A stretch of DNA of 64,000 nucleotides from Gordonia neofelifaecis NRRL B-59395 (GTDB taxonomy: Bacteria > Actinomycetota > Actinomycetes > Mycobacteriales > Mycobacteriaceae): contig NZ_AEUD01000015.1 of assembly GCF_000192435.1 (NCBI RefSeq), positions 62,001 through 126,000 on the forward strand, written 5' to 3'. The notes below the pieces were generated by a model. It saw only the letters and a list, made by a program, of their open reading frames with translations, searched no databases and had not been told where the DNA came from. Of the stretch, positions 18,962 to 28,000 are shown piece by piece (the stretch's first letter is position 1; each line of letters starts with the position of its first letter). Made by a program: the position numbers and the translations under genes.

Positions 18962-19901
18962 GCGGCTGCACCGTCGGAGTCACCGCGCCGCTCTCCCCGA
19001 CCAGCTCCGCGATCTCGGCGGCGAGCGCCCGATAGGCCTCGCCGCGGCCCGACGACTCGCGGTACACCAGGCCGATCTTCCGTCCCGGGCGCGGGTGGGC
19101 GAATTCGGCGGTCGCGAGCGAGCCCGCCGCCGTCTCGACCGCGACGGCGGTCTGCGGAATCAGGGTCACGCCGAGACCGCCTTCGACGCACTGCACCGCC
19201 GTCGTCAGCGACGCCGCGCGCGTCTGCCGGAGGTCCGGGGACACGCCGGCGAGCTGGCACACCTCCAGCGCCTGATCCCGGAGGCAGTGACCTTCGTCGA
19301 GCAGCAGCAGCGGCAGATCCTCGAGGGTCTTCGGCGCCAGTCGCTTCCTCCCGGCCAGCGGATGCCCCTGAGGCAGGGCCAGCACGAAATCCTCTGAGTA
19401 CATGGGGATCTCACCGATCCCCGACGCGTTCGCGGGCAGCGCGAGGACGGCCGCGTCCAGTGCACCGTCGCGCAGCTGCCCGAGCAGCCGGTCGGTCTGG
19501 TCCTCGACGACGAGCAGGTCGAGCGCCGGGCGCCGCGCGGCGAGACCGTGCAGCACGCGCGGCAGGATGTAGGGCGCGATCGTCGGGATGAGTCCGAGTC
19601 GCAGCGTGCCCGACAGCGGGTCGAGATCGCCTGCCGCGTCGAGCAGGAAGTCGTCCACGGTGTCGCACACGGCGATCGCCGAACCGAGCAGTCGACGCCC
19701 CTCCGCGGTCAGCATGACCCGGCGCGTCGTGCGTTCGACGAGCTTGAGGCCGAGCCCGTTCTCGAGACCTGCCAGGGCCTGGGACAAGGAGGGCTGACTG
19801 ACCCCGAGTTCGGCTGCGGCGGAACCGAAGTGGAGATGCTTCGCAACGGACACGAACGCCCGCAGGGCATTCAGCGGCGGCTGATAACTTTGATCGCTCA
19901 T
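18945..19901 (-). CDS. oxyR: Peroxide sensor OxyR (LysR family)
   Basis: The 318-residue LysR-type regulator has an N-terminal winged HTH ([19 protein letters not shown] region) and a substrate-binding-like domain. The redox cysteines are Cys206 and Cys215 ([12 protein letters not shown]), with the same 9-residue spacing as Cys199/Cys208 of Escherichia coli OxyR. It is divergent from ahpC-ahpD, its expected targets. ATG 19901 is chosen because MSDQSYQP aligns with mycobacterial OxyR; a TATATT -10 box 7 nt upstream points to a leaderless mRNA. An in-frame TTG at 19910 is the alternative. The gene is intact, unlike in M. tuberculosis. Confidence 0.94.
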   Translation of the reverse strand: MSDQSYQPPLNALRAFVSVAKHLHFGSAAAELGVSQPSLSQALAGLENGLGLKLVERTTRRVMLTAEGRRLLGSAIAVCDTVDDFLLDAAGDLDPLSGTLRLGLIPTIAPYILPRVLHGLAARRPALDLLVVEDQTDRLLGQLRDGALDAAVLALPANASGIGEIPMYSEDFVLALPQGHPLAGRKRLAPKTLEDLPLLLLDEGHCLRDQALEVCQLAGVSPDLRQTRAASLTTAVQCVEGGLGVTLIPQTAVAVETAAGSLATAEFAHPRPGRKIGLVYRESSGRGEAYRALAAEIAELVGESGAVTPTVQPLTPAT

Positions 19902-19908
19902 GCCTATC

Positions 19909-19925
19909 AATATAGTGACTACTAT
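19909..19925. promoter_or_regulatory. oxyR promoter with OxyR-type operator
   Basis: ATAGT-GACT-ACTAT (19912-19925) is a perfect inverted repeat that overlaps the -10 box (TATATT, complement of 19909-19914) of oxyR. Its position suits autorepression and activation of divergent ahpC. Confidence 0.6.
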
Positions 19926-20043
19926 CGCATTTGCTTTTCACTGGGTTTGCGGCAGAATAGATGGTGCAGGCCGGAGAGGCCACCGCCCTCCCGCCCGAAT
20001 TCTTTCTGTAGCAGCACAATCCCCGCATTGAAGGAGTATTTAC

Positions 20044-20631
20044 ATGGCTCTGCTGACCATCGGCGACCAGTTCCCGGCATACAACCTCACCGCTGTCATC
20101 GGCGGCGACCTGTCGAAGGTCGACGCACAGCAGCCCGACGACTACTTCACCACCGTCACGAGCGACGACTACGCGGGCAAGTGGCGCGTCGTCTTCTTCT
20201 GGCCGAAGGACTTCACCTTCGTCTGCCCCACCGAGATCGCCGCCTTCGGCAAGCTGAACGACGAGTTCGCCGACCGCGACACCCAGGTCCTCGGCGCCTC
20301 GATCGACTCGGAGTTCGTCCACTTCCAGTGGCGCGCACAGCACGAGGAGCTCAAGACCCTTCCCTTCCCGATGCTCTCGGACCTCAAGCGTGAGCTCGTC
20401 GAGGCCACCGGTGTGCTGAACGCCGACGGCGTCGCCGATCGCGCCACCTTCATCGTCGACCCGAACAACGAGATCCAGTTCGTCTCGGTCACCGCCGGTT
20501 CGGTCGGCCGCAACGTCGACGAGGTCCTGCGCGTCCTCGACGCCCTGCAGTCGGACGAGCTGTGCGCTTGCAACTGGAAGAAGGGTGACCCGACCATCAA
20601 CGCCGGCGAGCTCATGAGCGCGGGCGTCTGA
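20044..20631 (+). CDS. ahpC: Alkyl hydroperoxide reductase AhpC
   Basis: The 195-residue peroxiredoxin reduces peroxides and peroxynitrite. The peroxidatic cysteine is Cys61 in FTFVCPTE. The C-terminal CAC motif (LCACNWKKG) supplies the resolving cysteines, as in mycobacterial three-cysteine AhpC. The ATG follows AAGGAGTATTTAC. It heads the ahpC-ahpD operon, divergent from oxyR, and is likely OxyR-activated. Reducing power comes from AhpD encoded 58 bp downstream. Confidence 0.97.
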   Translation: MALLTIGDQFPAYNLTAVIGGDLSKVDAQQPDDYFTTVTSDDYAGKWRVVFFWPKDFTFVCPTEIAAFGKLNDEFADRDTQVLGASIDSEFVHFQWRAQHEELKTLPFPMLSDLKRELVEATGVLNADGVADRATFIVDPNNEIQFVSVTAGSVGRNVDEVLRVLDALQSDELCACNWKKGDPTINAGELMSAGV

Positions 20632-20689
20632 TCCAGGGCCCTCCCTCGATCACCCCAGCCGTCTCACACACTCGAAGGACTCGATCGAT

Positions 20690-21229
20690 ATGAGCATCGA
20701 CAACCTGAAGAACGCACTCCCCGAGTACGCCAAGGATCTCAAGCTGAACCTCTCCTCGATCAGCCGCACCACGGTGCTGAACGAGGAGCAGCTGTGGGGC
20801 TCGCTGCTGGCCACCGCCGCAGCCACCCGCAACGCCACGGTGCTGCGTGAGATCGCCGACGAGGCCGCCGACAATCTGTCGGCGGAGGCCTACAACGCCG
20901 CTCTCGGCGCCGCGTCGATCATGGGCATGAACAACGTGTTCTACCGCGGCCGCGGCTTCCTCGACGGCAAGTACGACGACCTGCGCCCGGGTCTGCGGAT
21001 GAACATCATCGGCAACCCCGGCGTGGACAAGGTGAACTTCGAGCTGTGGTCGCTCGCCGTGTCGGCGATCAACGGCTGTGAGCACTGCGTCGGCGCCCAC
21101 GAGGCCGTCGTCCGCGAGGGCGGCCAGGACCGCGAGGTCGTGTTCGAGGCCCTCAAGGTCGCGTCGATCGTCGCAGGCGTCGGCCAGGCGATCACCGCCG
21201 CCGAGGCTCTCGCCGGCGCCGCAGTCTGA
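20690..21229 (+). CDS. ahpD: Alkyl hydroperoxidase AhpD
   Basis: The 179-residue carboxymuconolactone-decarboxylase-fold protein recycles AhpC, linking it to lipoamide/dihydrolipoamide systems. The catalytic pair is Cys130 and Cys133 with His137 ([10 protein letters not shown]), at the same numbering as in M. tuberculosis AhpD. It is the second gene of the OxyR-controlled operon and ends in a perfect 15-bp terminator hairpin. Confidence 0.96.
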   Translation: MSIDNLKNALPEYAKDLKLNLSSISRTTVLNEEQLWGSLLATAAATRNATVLREIADEAADNLSAEAYNAALGAASIMGMNNVFYRGRGFLDGKYDDLRPGLRMNIIGNPGVDKVNFELWSLAVSAINGCEHCVGAHEAVVREGGQDREVVFEALKVASIVAGVGQAITAAEALAGAAV

Positions 21230-21247
21230 TCTGCAGCCCCAGAACAA

Positions 21248-21285
21248 GAAGTGCCCCACCGGTTTCCGGTGGGGCACTTCTGTCT
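21248..21285 (+). terminator. Terminator of ahpCD
   Basis: GAAGTGCCCCACCGG (21248-21262) pairs perfectly with CCGGTGGGGCACTTC (21266-21280) around a TTT loop, followed by a T-containing tail. Confidence 0.92.
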
Positions 21286-21312
21286 CATCCGACGCCGCCA
21301 AATCGCGCCGGT

Positions 21313-21383
21313 CGTATCCGCGTAACTACCCGGCAGAAGCTGTGTCCCGAACACAGCTTCTGACGGCGAGTTACGCGGATACG
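21313..21383. repeat. 71-bp palindromic repeat, copy 1
   Basis: Outer arms CGTATCCGCGTAACT and AGTTACGCGGATACG are perfect 15-bp inverted repeats. Inner arms CAGAAGCTGTGT and ACACAGCTTCTG (12 bp) surround CCCGA. Only a 6-nt asymmetric patch on each side is unpaired. A second copy lies at 22412-22480, in the same orientation. It resembles a REP/MITE-like element rather than a simple terminator, since ahpCD already has one. Confidence 0.85.
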
Positions 21384-21442
21384 TCAGTCCACGCGGCTAG
21401 GGTCGGGCGGACACCGCAACGACGAGTCCGCCAGGAGTATCG

Positions 21443-22408
21443 ATGGTGACGTGGAATCAGATCCTGTACCGCTTGCTCGATCCACCGACGGCACCGATCC
21501 GCGGCACGATCGTGTCGCGAACGGCGACCGACGGCCGCGGGCCGATCGACGAACAGCGCGTCGCAGTCTGGCGCGACGGACACCGCATGCGCGTCGAGGA
21601 CGCCGACGGCGAGATCCGCTATCTCAGCGACGGAATCACCGGATGGAGTCGCGATCGTCGACTGCAGTTCCTGTCGGACCCGATCACGCACCTCGGCTAC
21701 CGCGGGCCGGGCGCCGAGATCCTCACGATCCGGTCCCCGATGGACCGGAAACGGGACGACTTCACCCGCCCGACCGACTCGCCGATCACGATCGGCGAGT
21801 ATCTCGGCCGCGAATGCTGGAACGTCGAGCTCGCGCCGCCGCCGCACAAGCCTGCGCCCATGCAGATGGTCGTCGACACCGAAACCGGTGCGACCCTGCA
21901 ATGGCGGAACGACGCGTACGGCGCGTCGGTCTCGTTCACCGAGTTCGCCGTCGACACCCATCGCGACGTGACCTTCTTCGTGTGGGACGGCCCGTGCGAA
22001 TCAAGCGGAGATCGGAGTGCACGGCTCCGCGAAGAGTTCGAAGCCAAGCGGCGGCACGATGCCGAATGGGCTCGACGGAACCTCGCACCGGAACCGATCA
22101 CCCTGCATCTGACCGCAACGGTCCGTCCCGACCGGCTGCGAACGAGCCACGACGACGAGAGCATCGAGGCTCAGTTCAGCGCAGAGAACGGTGCCTTTCA
22201 CTTCACCCTCGCGCGGCGGACGAGGTCCATCGAGGCTTGGACCCACCCCGGCGGAACCACGAACGCGCGGTTCTGGGCGACCGATCGTTTCGATTGGGCC
22301 GTCGGCTCGCACCAAGAACTCACAGACCAAATCATCAGCGACATTCAGAGCGGCCTGCTCGCAGACGGCGACGTCCACCCGGCGAAGTTCCCGACTTCTC
22401 GGCAGTGA
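21443..22408 (+). CDS. Hypothetical protein flanked by palindromic repeats
   Basis: The 321-residue protein is soluble, without signal peptide or membrane helices. It is rich in Trp/Arg and beta-prone; the N-terminal half (GTIVSRTATDG, VAVWRDGHRMRVED, SDGITGW) resembles LolA-like or anti-sigma-regulated outer-lipoprotein folds, but this is weak. The C-terminal half has no family I can name. The ATG follows CCAGGAGTAT. The gene stands alone between two direct copies of a ~70 bp palindrome, a layout that suggests an acquired unit. Real coding is supported by the start site, the codon use and the length. Confidence 0.75.
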   Translation: MVTWNQILYRLLDPPTAPIRGTIVSRTATDGRGPIDEQRVAVWRDGHRMRVEDADGEIRYLSDGITGWSRDRRLQFLSDPITHLGYRGPGAEILTIRSPMDRKRDDFTRPTDSPITIGEYLGRECWNVELAPPPHKPAPMQMVVDTETGATLQWRNDAYGASVSFTEFAVDTHRDVTFFVWDGPCESSGDRSARLREEFEAKRRHDAEWARRNLAPEPITLHLTATVRPDRLRTSHDDESIEAQFSAENGAFHFTLARRTRSIEAWTHPGGTTNARFWATDRFDWAVGSHQELTDQIISDIQSGLLADGDVHPAKFPTSRQ

Positions 22409-22411
22409 CGT

Positions 22412-22480
22412 GTATCCGCGTAGCTACCCGTCAGAAGCTGTGTCCCGAACGCAGCTTCTGACGGCGAGTTACGCGGATGC
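22412..22480. repeat. 69-bp palindromic repeat, copy 2
   Basis: This matches copy 1 (21314-21382) at all but four positions. The arms remain pairable with a few mismatches or G-U pairs. It starts 4 bp after the stop of the orphan gene and so could also act as its terminator. Confidence 0.85.
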
Positions 22481-22508
22481 GCGTAAGAACCTCGCCCTCG
22501 AACGCGAA

Positions 22509-22549
22509 CAGGCCCCGAGCGCGTGAACCTCACGCATTCTCGGGGCCTG
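22509..22549. terminator. Strong hairpin, probably terminator of minus-strand small transcript
   Basis: CAGGCCCCGAG (22509-22519) pairs with CTCGGGGCCTG (22539-22549). An inner GCGTGA/TCACGC hairpin fills the loop. It lies downstream, on the minus strand, of a promoter, a ribosome site and a 12-codon ORF. Confidence 0.75.
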
Positions 22550-22559
22550 TCGTTACTTC

Positions 22560-22610
22560 AGGTGGGCGACCGTCGCCTGACAGAATCTGTCAGTCAGACG
22601 GCGGCCACCT
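22560..22610 (-). other. Nested hairpin overlapping the 12-codon ORF
   Basis: On the minus strand AGGTGG pairs with CCACCT, CCGTC with GACGG, and CTGACAG with CTGTCAG around a 3-nt loop. The 5' side overlaps the last codons and stop of the small ORF, so a translating ribosome would open it. CCACCT could instead pair with the ribosome site at 22644-22649, giving a possible switch. Confidence 0.55.
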
Positions 22611-22632
22611 CCTCAGTCCTGAAAGAAATCAT
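22594..22632 (-). CDS. 12-residue small ORF with near-perfect ribosome site
   Basis: The ORF reads MISFRTEEVAAV and then TGA. It is preceded by AAAGGAGGTG, which matches the 16S anti-Shine-Dalgarno over about ten bases, 10-11 nt before the ATG. Upstream is a promoter-like TTGCGA-N18-TAGCGT; downstream are a nested hairpin and a strong terminator. No larger gene follows on this strand. It may be a leader-type peptide or a dual-function small RNA. Translation is unproven. Confidence 0.5.
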   Translation of the reverse strand: MISFRTEEVAAV

Positions 22633-22666
22633 TTCTCGGACCACCTCCTTTCCCTTGACGACACGA

Positions 22667-22696
22667 ACGCTACGCCGCACGTCGGAGTGGTCGCAA
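22667..22696 (-). promoter_or_regulatory. Candidate promoter of small transcript
   Basis: TTGCGA (complement of 22691-22696) and TAGCGT (complement of 22667-22672) are 18 bp apart, matching the actinobacterial housekeeping pattern with a TANNNT -10. It lies just past the DUF899 stop and about 35 bp before the small ORF. Confidence 0.5.
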
Positions 22697-22701
22697 CGGA
22701 T

Positions 22702-23388
22702 TTATCGGGGCTTCTCGCCGTAGAGATCCGCGATCTGCTTGCTCGACGCCCACTTGGAGTACGTCGCCGACTGCGGCCATCCGTCGGGGCTGTCCTGCCA
22801 CACCTCCTGCCTGCCGTACGGCAGAGTGTCGAGCAGACCGAACAGCGGGCTCACCTGCTCGATGCCGCGGCTGAACGTCTGCCAGGAGTGATAGACGTCG
22901 TCGCCGTCCCGCAGGAATGTGTTGAGCGCGAAGCCGCCGCCGGGCGCCGCTCCGACCTCGGTGCCGAACGACGACCCTGCGCACGAGTACCAGGTCATCC
23001 GGTTCCCGACGCGGCGCTTGTACGCGACCAGTTCGTCGATGGGGCCGTTGCTCACGATCACGAAGCGCGCATCCCACGCGTCGAGCGCGTCGAGCCTGGT
23101 GAACTGCGACGTGAAGCCGGTGCACCCCGGACACTGCCATTCATTGCCGTCGGTCCACATGTGGTTGTAGACGATCAGTTGCGATCGACCGTCGAACACC
23201 TCGGCCAGTGAGAGTTCGCTGCCGTCCTCGGCGGTCAGCCGGTACTCCGGCAGCTTCACCACCGGCATTCGTCGTCGTTGTGCGGCGATCGCGTCGAGCT
23301 CACGCGTCGCCGCCTTCTCTCGGATTCGCAGTTCGTCCAGATCGTTCTGCCAGGTGGCCCGGTCTACGACCGGAGGCAGTGCAGTCAT
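22702..23388 (-). CDS. DUF899 thioredoxin-like protein
   Basis: The 228-residue protein belongs to DUF899, predicted dithiol-disulfide oxidoreductases with a thioredoxin fold. A CPGC pair is at residues 86-89 (EWQCPGCTGF). The conserved RTALPP-like N-terminus and the C-terminal GRQEVWQDSPDGWPQ are family features. ATG 23388 is favoured by GGAGG seven nt upstream; earlier starts up to 23430 are possible. It is divergent from a TetR gene with an imperfect inverted repeat between, so it is probably that regulator's target. Confidence 0.87.
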   Translation of the reverse strand: MTALPPVVDRATWQNDLDELRIREKAATRELDAIAAQRRRMPVVKLPEYRLTAEDGSELSLAEVFDGRSQLIVYNHMWTDGNEWQCPGCTGFTSQFTRLDALDAWDARFVIVSNGPIDELVAYKRRVGNRMTWYSCAGSSFGTEVGAAPGGGFALNTFLRDGDDVYHSWQTFSRGIEQVSPLFGLLDTLPYGRQEVWQDSPDGWPQSATYSKWASSKQIADLYGEKPR

Positions 23389-23423
23389 CTCGGCCTCCAT
23401 GTTCACGTCGTCCACATCTGTTA

Positions 23424-23440
23424 TGTTCACAGCGTATACA
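23424..23440. promoter_or_regulatory. Imperfect palindrome between DUF899 and TetR genes
   Basis: TGTTCAC-AGC-GTATACA is a 17-bp imperfect inverted repeat (5 of 7 arm positions pair). It lies 36 bp from the DUF899 start and 23 bp from the TetR start, where a shared operator is expected. Confidence 0.4.
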
Positions 23441-23462
23441 TTCTCGAGTCCCGAGGCAACGA

Positions 23463-24041
23463 ATGGCGTATCACCACGGAGATCTGGCCCGCGCGCTGAT
23501 CGAGGCAGGCCTGGAGGCCACCCGCACCGGCGGGCCCGACGCGCTCACCATCCGGTCGGCGACCCGGATGGTCGGCGTGTCACCCAACGCCGCCTACCGC
23601 CACTTCCCCGCTCGGTCCGCGCTCCTCGACGCGGTCTCCGACGCCGTGCAGCAGCGGATGGCCGACGCGATGGCGGCCGCCGACCCCGGACTCGGACCGC
23701 GTGAACGCCTCCGCGGCGTCGGACTCGGCTACATCGCGTTCGCCCTCACCGAGCCCGGATGGTTCTCCGTGTCGTTCTTCGGCGACGGCGTGCCCGGCGG
23801 CCAGAAGCTCGCCGCCACCCCGCCCTTCCGCGCGCTGACGTCGAGCCTGGACCTCCTCGTTCACACCGGCGAACTCCCCGCCGACCGCCGACGCTCCGCG
23901 GGATGGGCCTGCTGGTCGGCGGTCCACGGCTTCGCCGAACTCGCGTTGCGCGGGCCCCTGCAGACGACCGACCGCGACGAGCTGTGGTCGCACGCCGAGG
24001 CGACGGTCGACGCGATCATCCGCGGCGTCTGCGCGCCGTGA
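23463..24041 (+). CDS. TetR family regulator (WHG domain type)
   Basis: The 192-residue protein has an N-terminal TetR HTH (LTIRSATRMVGVSPNAAYRHF, recognition part GVSPNAAYRHF) and a C-terminal TetR/WHG-type domain including CWSAVHGFAELALRG. The ATG at 23463 begins MAYHHGDL, the standard start of this subgroup. It is divergent from the DUF899 oxidoreductase and likely controls it. The signal is unknown. Confidence 0.87.
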   Translation: MAYHHGDLARALIEAGLEATRTGGPDALTIRSATRMVGVSPNAAYRHFPARSALLDAVSDAVQQRMADAMAAADPGLGPRERLRGVGLGYIAFALTEPGWFSVSFFGDGVPGGQKLAATPPFRALTSSLDLLVHTGELPADRRRSAGWACWSAVHGFAELALRGPLQTTDRDELWSHAEATVDAIIRGVCAP

Positions 24042-24049
24042 CATCACAC

Positions 24050-24967
24050 CTAGCGTTCGGCCAGTGCCGCGAGCCGGTCGATCGATGCGGCGAGCCGGTC
24101 CGGCGTCGTCGCCCGAGCGCGGACCTCGCGTTTCTCCTCGTGCAGTGCAGTCCAGTCATACGTGTGCACCACCCGGACGCCCTCGTCGACGTCGAACAGC
24201 TCCCAGCGCCAGAGATGCCCCGGCTCGGGCCGGCCGGGCTCCGACGGCCGCCAGGCGATCAGGCGTCCCTCGTCGAACTCGACGACCCGATTCGCACGCA
24301 CGGCGCCCGTTTTCGTCAGATGCATCTCGAAGTCGTCGCCGACGGCGCGGACGCGCTGTCCGGGATCGGCCTCGGCCAGGTTGTCGTTGCCGTCCCATTC
24401 GGGCTGCCGGGCCGGGTCGGCGATGAGCTCGAAGACCGAGGAGCGCGGCGCGGCGATCACCCGCTCGACGCTCACCACCCGCGGCAGGTCGGCGATCAGC
24501 GCGTCGACGGCCGCACTCAGACGTCGCTGAACCGTCTCGGGTCTCTTCGCGTCGGCGACACCGCGCGCGATCTCCTTGCGCCGCGTGTACGACAGCCCGT
24601 CGAACGCCGACCGCACACCCCGTGCGTCGAGCGCCGCGGCCAGCTCCGGTGGCACCTCGACGGTCCGCTCGACGTCGTCGAGCTCGATCAGCACCTCGAC
24701 CCGATCGCCGATCTCGACGCCGAGCTCGGCACGCGCCGCCTTCGACAGGCCGATCAGATTGCGTCCGCCCATCCGCGCCAGCCGCAGGCGGGCCGTTCGG
24801 CCGTCGACGGTCACGCGGACCGCGGCTCGACGACCGCCGCCGAGCTCGATGACCTGATCGTCGGTCAGTTCCACCGCCGTGGCCGGTCCGACCGTCCCCA
24901 GCGTGGTGGCGATGCGCAATCCGCCCGATCGGGCGCTCCCATCCGGCACAGCGGTCTCGTCGGTCAT
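24050..24967 (-). CDS. DUF1905/YdeI-OmdA domain protein fused to SRPBCC domain
   Basis: The 305-residue protein has three modules. Residues ~10-95 match DUF1905 (a small beta barrel with GLSKAARAELGVEIGDRVEV). Residues ~100-150 match the YdeI/OmdA bacteriocin-protection domain (PPELAAALDA, LSYTRRKEIARGV, AKRPETVQRR). Residues ~165-300 are an SRPBCC/polyketide-cyclase-like domain (VERVIAAPRSSVFELIADPARQPEWDG, in part; then WRWELF and THTYDW-like strands). The first two modules often occur together; the added SRPBCC half is less usual. It starts at ATG 24967, or GTG 24985, and is divergent from hrpA by 36 bp. Function is unknown. Confidence 0.83.
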   Translation of the reverse strand: MTDETAVPDGSARSGGLRIATTLGTVGPATAVELTDDQVIELGGGRRAAVRVTVDGRTARLRLARMGGRNLIGLSKAARAELGVEIGDRVEVLIELDDVERTVEVPPELAAALDARGVRSAFDGLSYTRRKEIARGVADAKRPETVQRRLSAAVDALIADLPRVVSVERVIAAPRSSVFELIADPARQPEWDGNDNLAEADPGQRVRAVGDDFEMHLTKTGAVRANRVVEFDEGRLIAWRPSEPGRPEPGHLWRWELFDVDEGVRVVHTYDWTALHEEKREVRARATTPDRLAASIDRLAALAER

Positions 24968-25003
24968 AACTGCATTGTGGTCCACCGTAGAATCGAAGTC
25001 ACC

Positions 25004-28000
25004 ATGTCTTCCCCGATCTCGTCACCGGCCGAGTCCCCGGCCCCGTCGTCCCCGGCACCATCACTCAACATCTCGTACCCGCCGGAGCTGCCCGTCAGCG
25101 CCTGCCGCGACGAGATCGCCGAGGCGATCGCCACGCACCAGGTGGTCGTCATCGCGGGCGAGACCGGGTCGGGCAAGACCACCCAGCTGCCGAAGATCTG
25201 CCTCGAGCTGGGACGGACGTCGATCGGACACACGCAGCCCCGGCGCATCGCCGCGACGTCCGTCGCCAACCGGATCGCCGACGAGCTCGGCACCGAGATC
25301 GGCGACGCGGTCGGCTATCAGGTCCGCTTCTCCGACAAGGCCGGGAAGAACACCAAGATCAAGGTGATGACCGACGGCATCCTGCTGCGAGAGATCGGCC
25401 GTGACCCGCAGTTGCGCGGATACGACACGATCATCATCGACGAGGCGCACGAACGCAGCCTCAACATCGACTTCCTCCTCGGCTACCTCAAGCAGCTCCT
25501 CTCCCGCCGTCCTGATCTCAAGCTGATCATCACCTCGGCGACCATCGAACCGGACCGATTCGCACGTCATTTCGCCGGTGCCGAGCAGAGTGTGCCGATC
25601 CTCGAGGTCTCCGGCCGGACATACCCGGTCGAGATCCGCTACCGCCCCCGCGAGAACCCCGACACCGACCACGACGACCTCGATCAGATCGCCGCGATCG
25701 ACGCCGCCGTCGGCGAACTCTGGTCGCACGACCGCGGCGACATCCTCGTGTTCCTACCGACCGAGCGCGACATCCGCGACACGGCCGACGCCCTCCGCAG
25801 ACGGACCGACGCGGACATCGTCCCGCTCTTCGCACGGCTCTCCGTCGCCGAGCAGCAGCGGGTCTTCGCACCCTCGAACGGCAGGCGGATCGTGTTGGCG
25901 ACCAACGTCGCAGAGACCTCGCTGACCGTCCCGGGCATCCGCTACGTCATCGACGCGGGCACCGCTCGAATCTCGCGGTACTCGACGCGTACCAAGGTGA
26001 CCCGACTTCCCGTCGAACGGGTCTCGCAGGCGAGTGCCCGCCAGCGCGCGGGCCGCTGCGGTCGTGTCGCTCCGGGCATCTGCATCCGGCTGTACTCCGA
26101 GGACGACTTCGACGGTCGCCCCGAATACACCGACCCGGAGATCCTGCGCAGCAACCTCGCCGCGGTGATCCTCTCAATGCTGTCGTTGCGATTGGGCGAC
26201 ATCAACGACTTCCCGTTCGTCCAGGCTCCGGATCCCCGCGCCGTTCGAGACGGTATGGCGCTGCTGTCCGAACTCGGTGCGGTCACCGAGACCGACTCGG
26301 CGACGGCTCGATTGACGAAGGTCGGCAAGGAACTCGCCCGGCTGCCGGTCGACCCCCGCCTCGGACGCATGCTGGTGGCCGGTCACGACAACGGTTGCCT
26401 CGACCACATGCTCGTGATCACCGCGGCGCTCGCGCTGCCCGACGTTCGTGAGTTCCCCAGCGAGAAACGGGAAGCCGCGAACACGGCGCACCGTAGGCAC
26501 GCGGTGCCCGGATCGGAGTTCCTCGGGCAGGTCAAGCTCTGGCAGTACCTCGCCGAGAAGCGCGCAGAGCTCTCGGGCAATCAGTTCCGCAAGATGTGTG
26601 AGCGAGAGTTCCTGCACTACCTGCGGATCCGCGAATGGCTCGACCTGCACCGCCAGCTCAAGCGAACCGTCGGCGATCTCAAGTGGCAGACACCGGCGAC
26701 CGAAGTCGATCCGGCGGCGGTCCATCGCAGCGTGCTGTCCGGACTGCTCACGAATGTCGGTGCACGGCAGGGCGATACCCGCGACTACCTGGGGACGCGC
26801 GGCACCAAGTTCGCGATCTTCCCCGGTTCGTTCCTCTCGAACAAGCCTCCCGCGTTCGTCGTCTCCGCCGAACTCGTCGAGACCTCGCGGCTCTTCGCGC
26901 ACACCGTCGCGTCGGTCGACCCCGCGTGGGTGGAGGAGATCGCCGGCGATCTCGTCACCCGCACCTACTCAGAACCGCATTGGTCCACCAAACGCGGTGC
27001 GGTGATGGCGTACGAGAAAGTCAGCCTCTACGGCGTACCGCTCGTCGCCCAGCGCCGCGTGAACTACGGCCCGATCGACCCCAAGACGTCCCACGAGATC
27101 TTCATTCGGGAGGCGCTGGTGGCCGGCCGGTGGCGCAACAGGCACGCCTTCGCCGCGCACAACGCCGACCTGCTTCGCGAGGCTGAGGAGACAGAACACC
27201 GCGCACGACGACGGGATCTGCGAATCTCCGACGAGGACCTCCACCAGTTCTACTCGGCGCGAGTCCCGTCGAATGTGGTGTCTACCAGGCACTTCGACTC
27301 ATGGTGGAAGAAGGCCGGGCGCACCGACCCGACCCTGCTGAACCTCCGACCCGAGGACCTGCAGTCCGACGATGCGCCGGTCGCCGCCGACTACCCGGCC
27401 GCCTGGCAACAGGGCGAGGCCCGACTCGAGCTCCGTTATAATTTCGAGCCCGGCGCGCCGGACGACGGCGTCACCGTCGTGATCCCGCGGCCGCTGGTGG
27501 TTCACGTCCGCGACAGCGGCTTCGACTGGCTCGTGCCGGGAATGCGAGCCGAACTCGCCACCGCCCTGATCAAGTCTCTGCCGAAGGGCCTGCGCAAATC
27601 GATGTCGCCCGCTTCCCGGTACGCGGACCTCGCCCTCGGCAGGCTCTCCGCCCGCAGTGAGCCCATCACGACCGGACTGGCACGCGAGTTGTCGGCGATC
27701 TCCGGCGTCAGCCTCGCTCCTCGCGACTTCAACCTGAGCTCGCTTCCGCCCCACCTGCGGATGCACTTCGCGGTGACCGACGACAAGGGCGCCATCATCG
27801 CCCGCGGAGACCGCCTCGCGGCGCTCCGTGACGAGCTCTCGGGCGACTCCGGCCGCACAGAGGCCGCGCCGACGCACCGCGTCTGGAATGCCGAGGGACT
27901 CGGCACGCTCGCCGACTCGGAGACCGCCACGGTCGCCGGCCAGACCATCACGCGGTATCCGACCCTGACGGTCGTGCCCGGGCAAGGCGTCCGGGTCACC

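Noticed and set aside
22523-22723. 66-codon plus-strand ORF in the small-transcript region
   Set aside because: No ribosome site, low-complexity Ser/Thr/Arg composition, and it overlaps hairpins and the DUF899 3' end.
23759-25003. N-terminal extension of hrpA
   Set aside because: It overlaps the TetR gene and lies antisense to the DUF1905 fusion; homologous sequence starts after ATG 25004.
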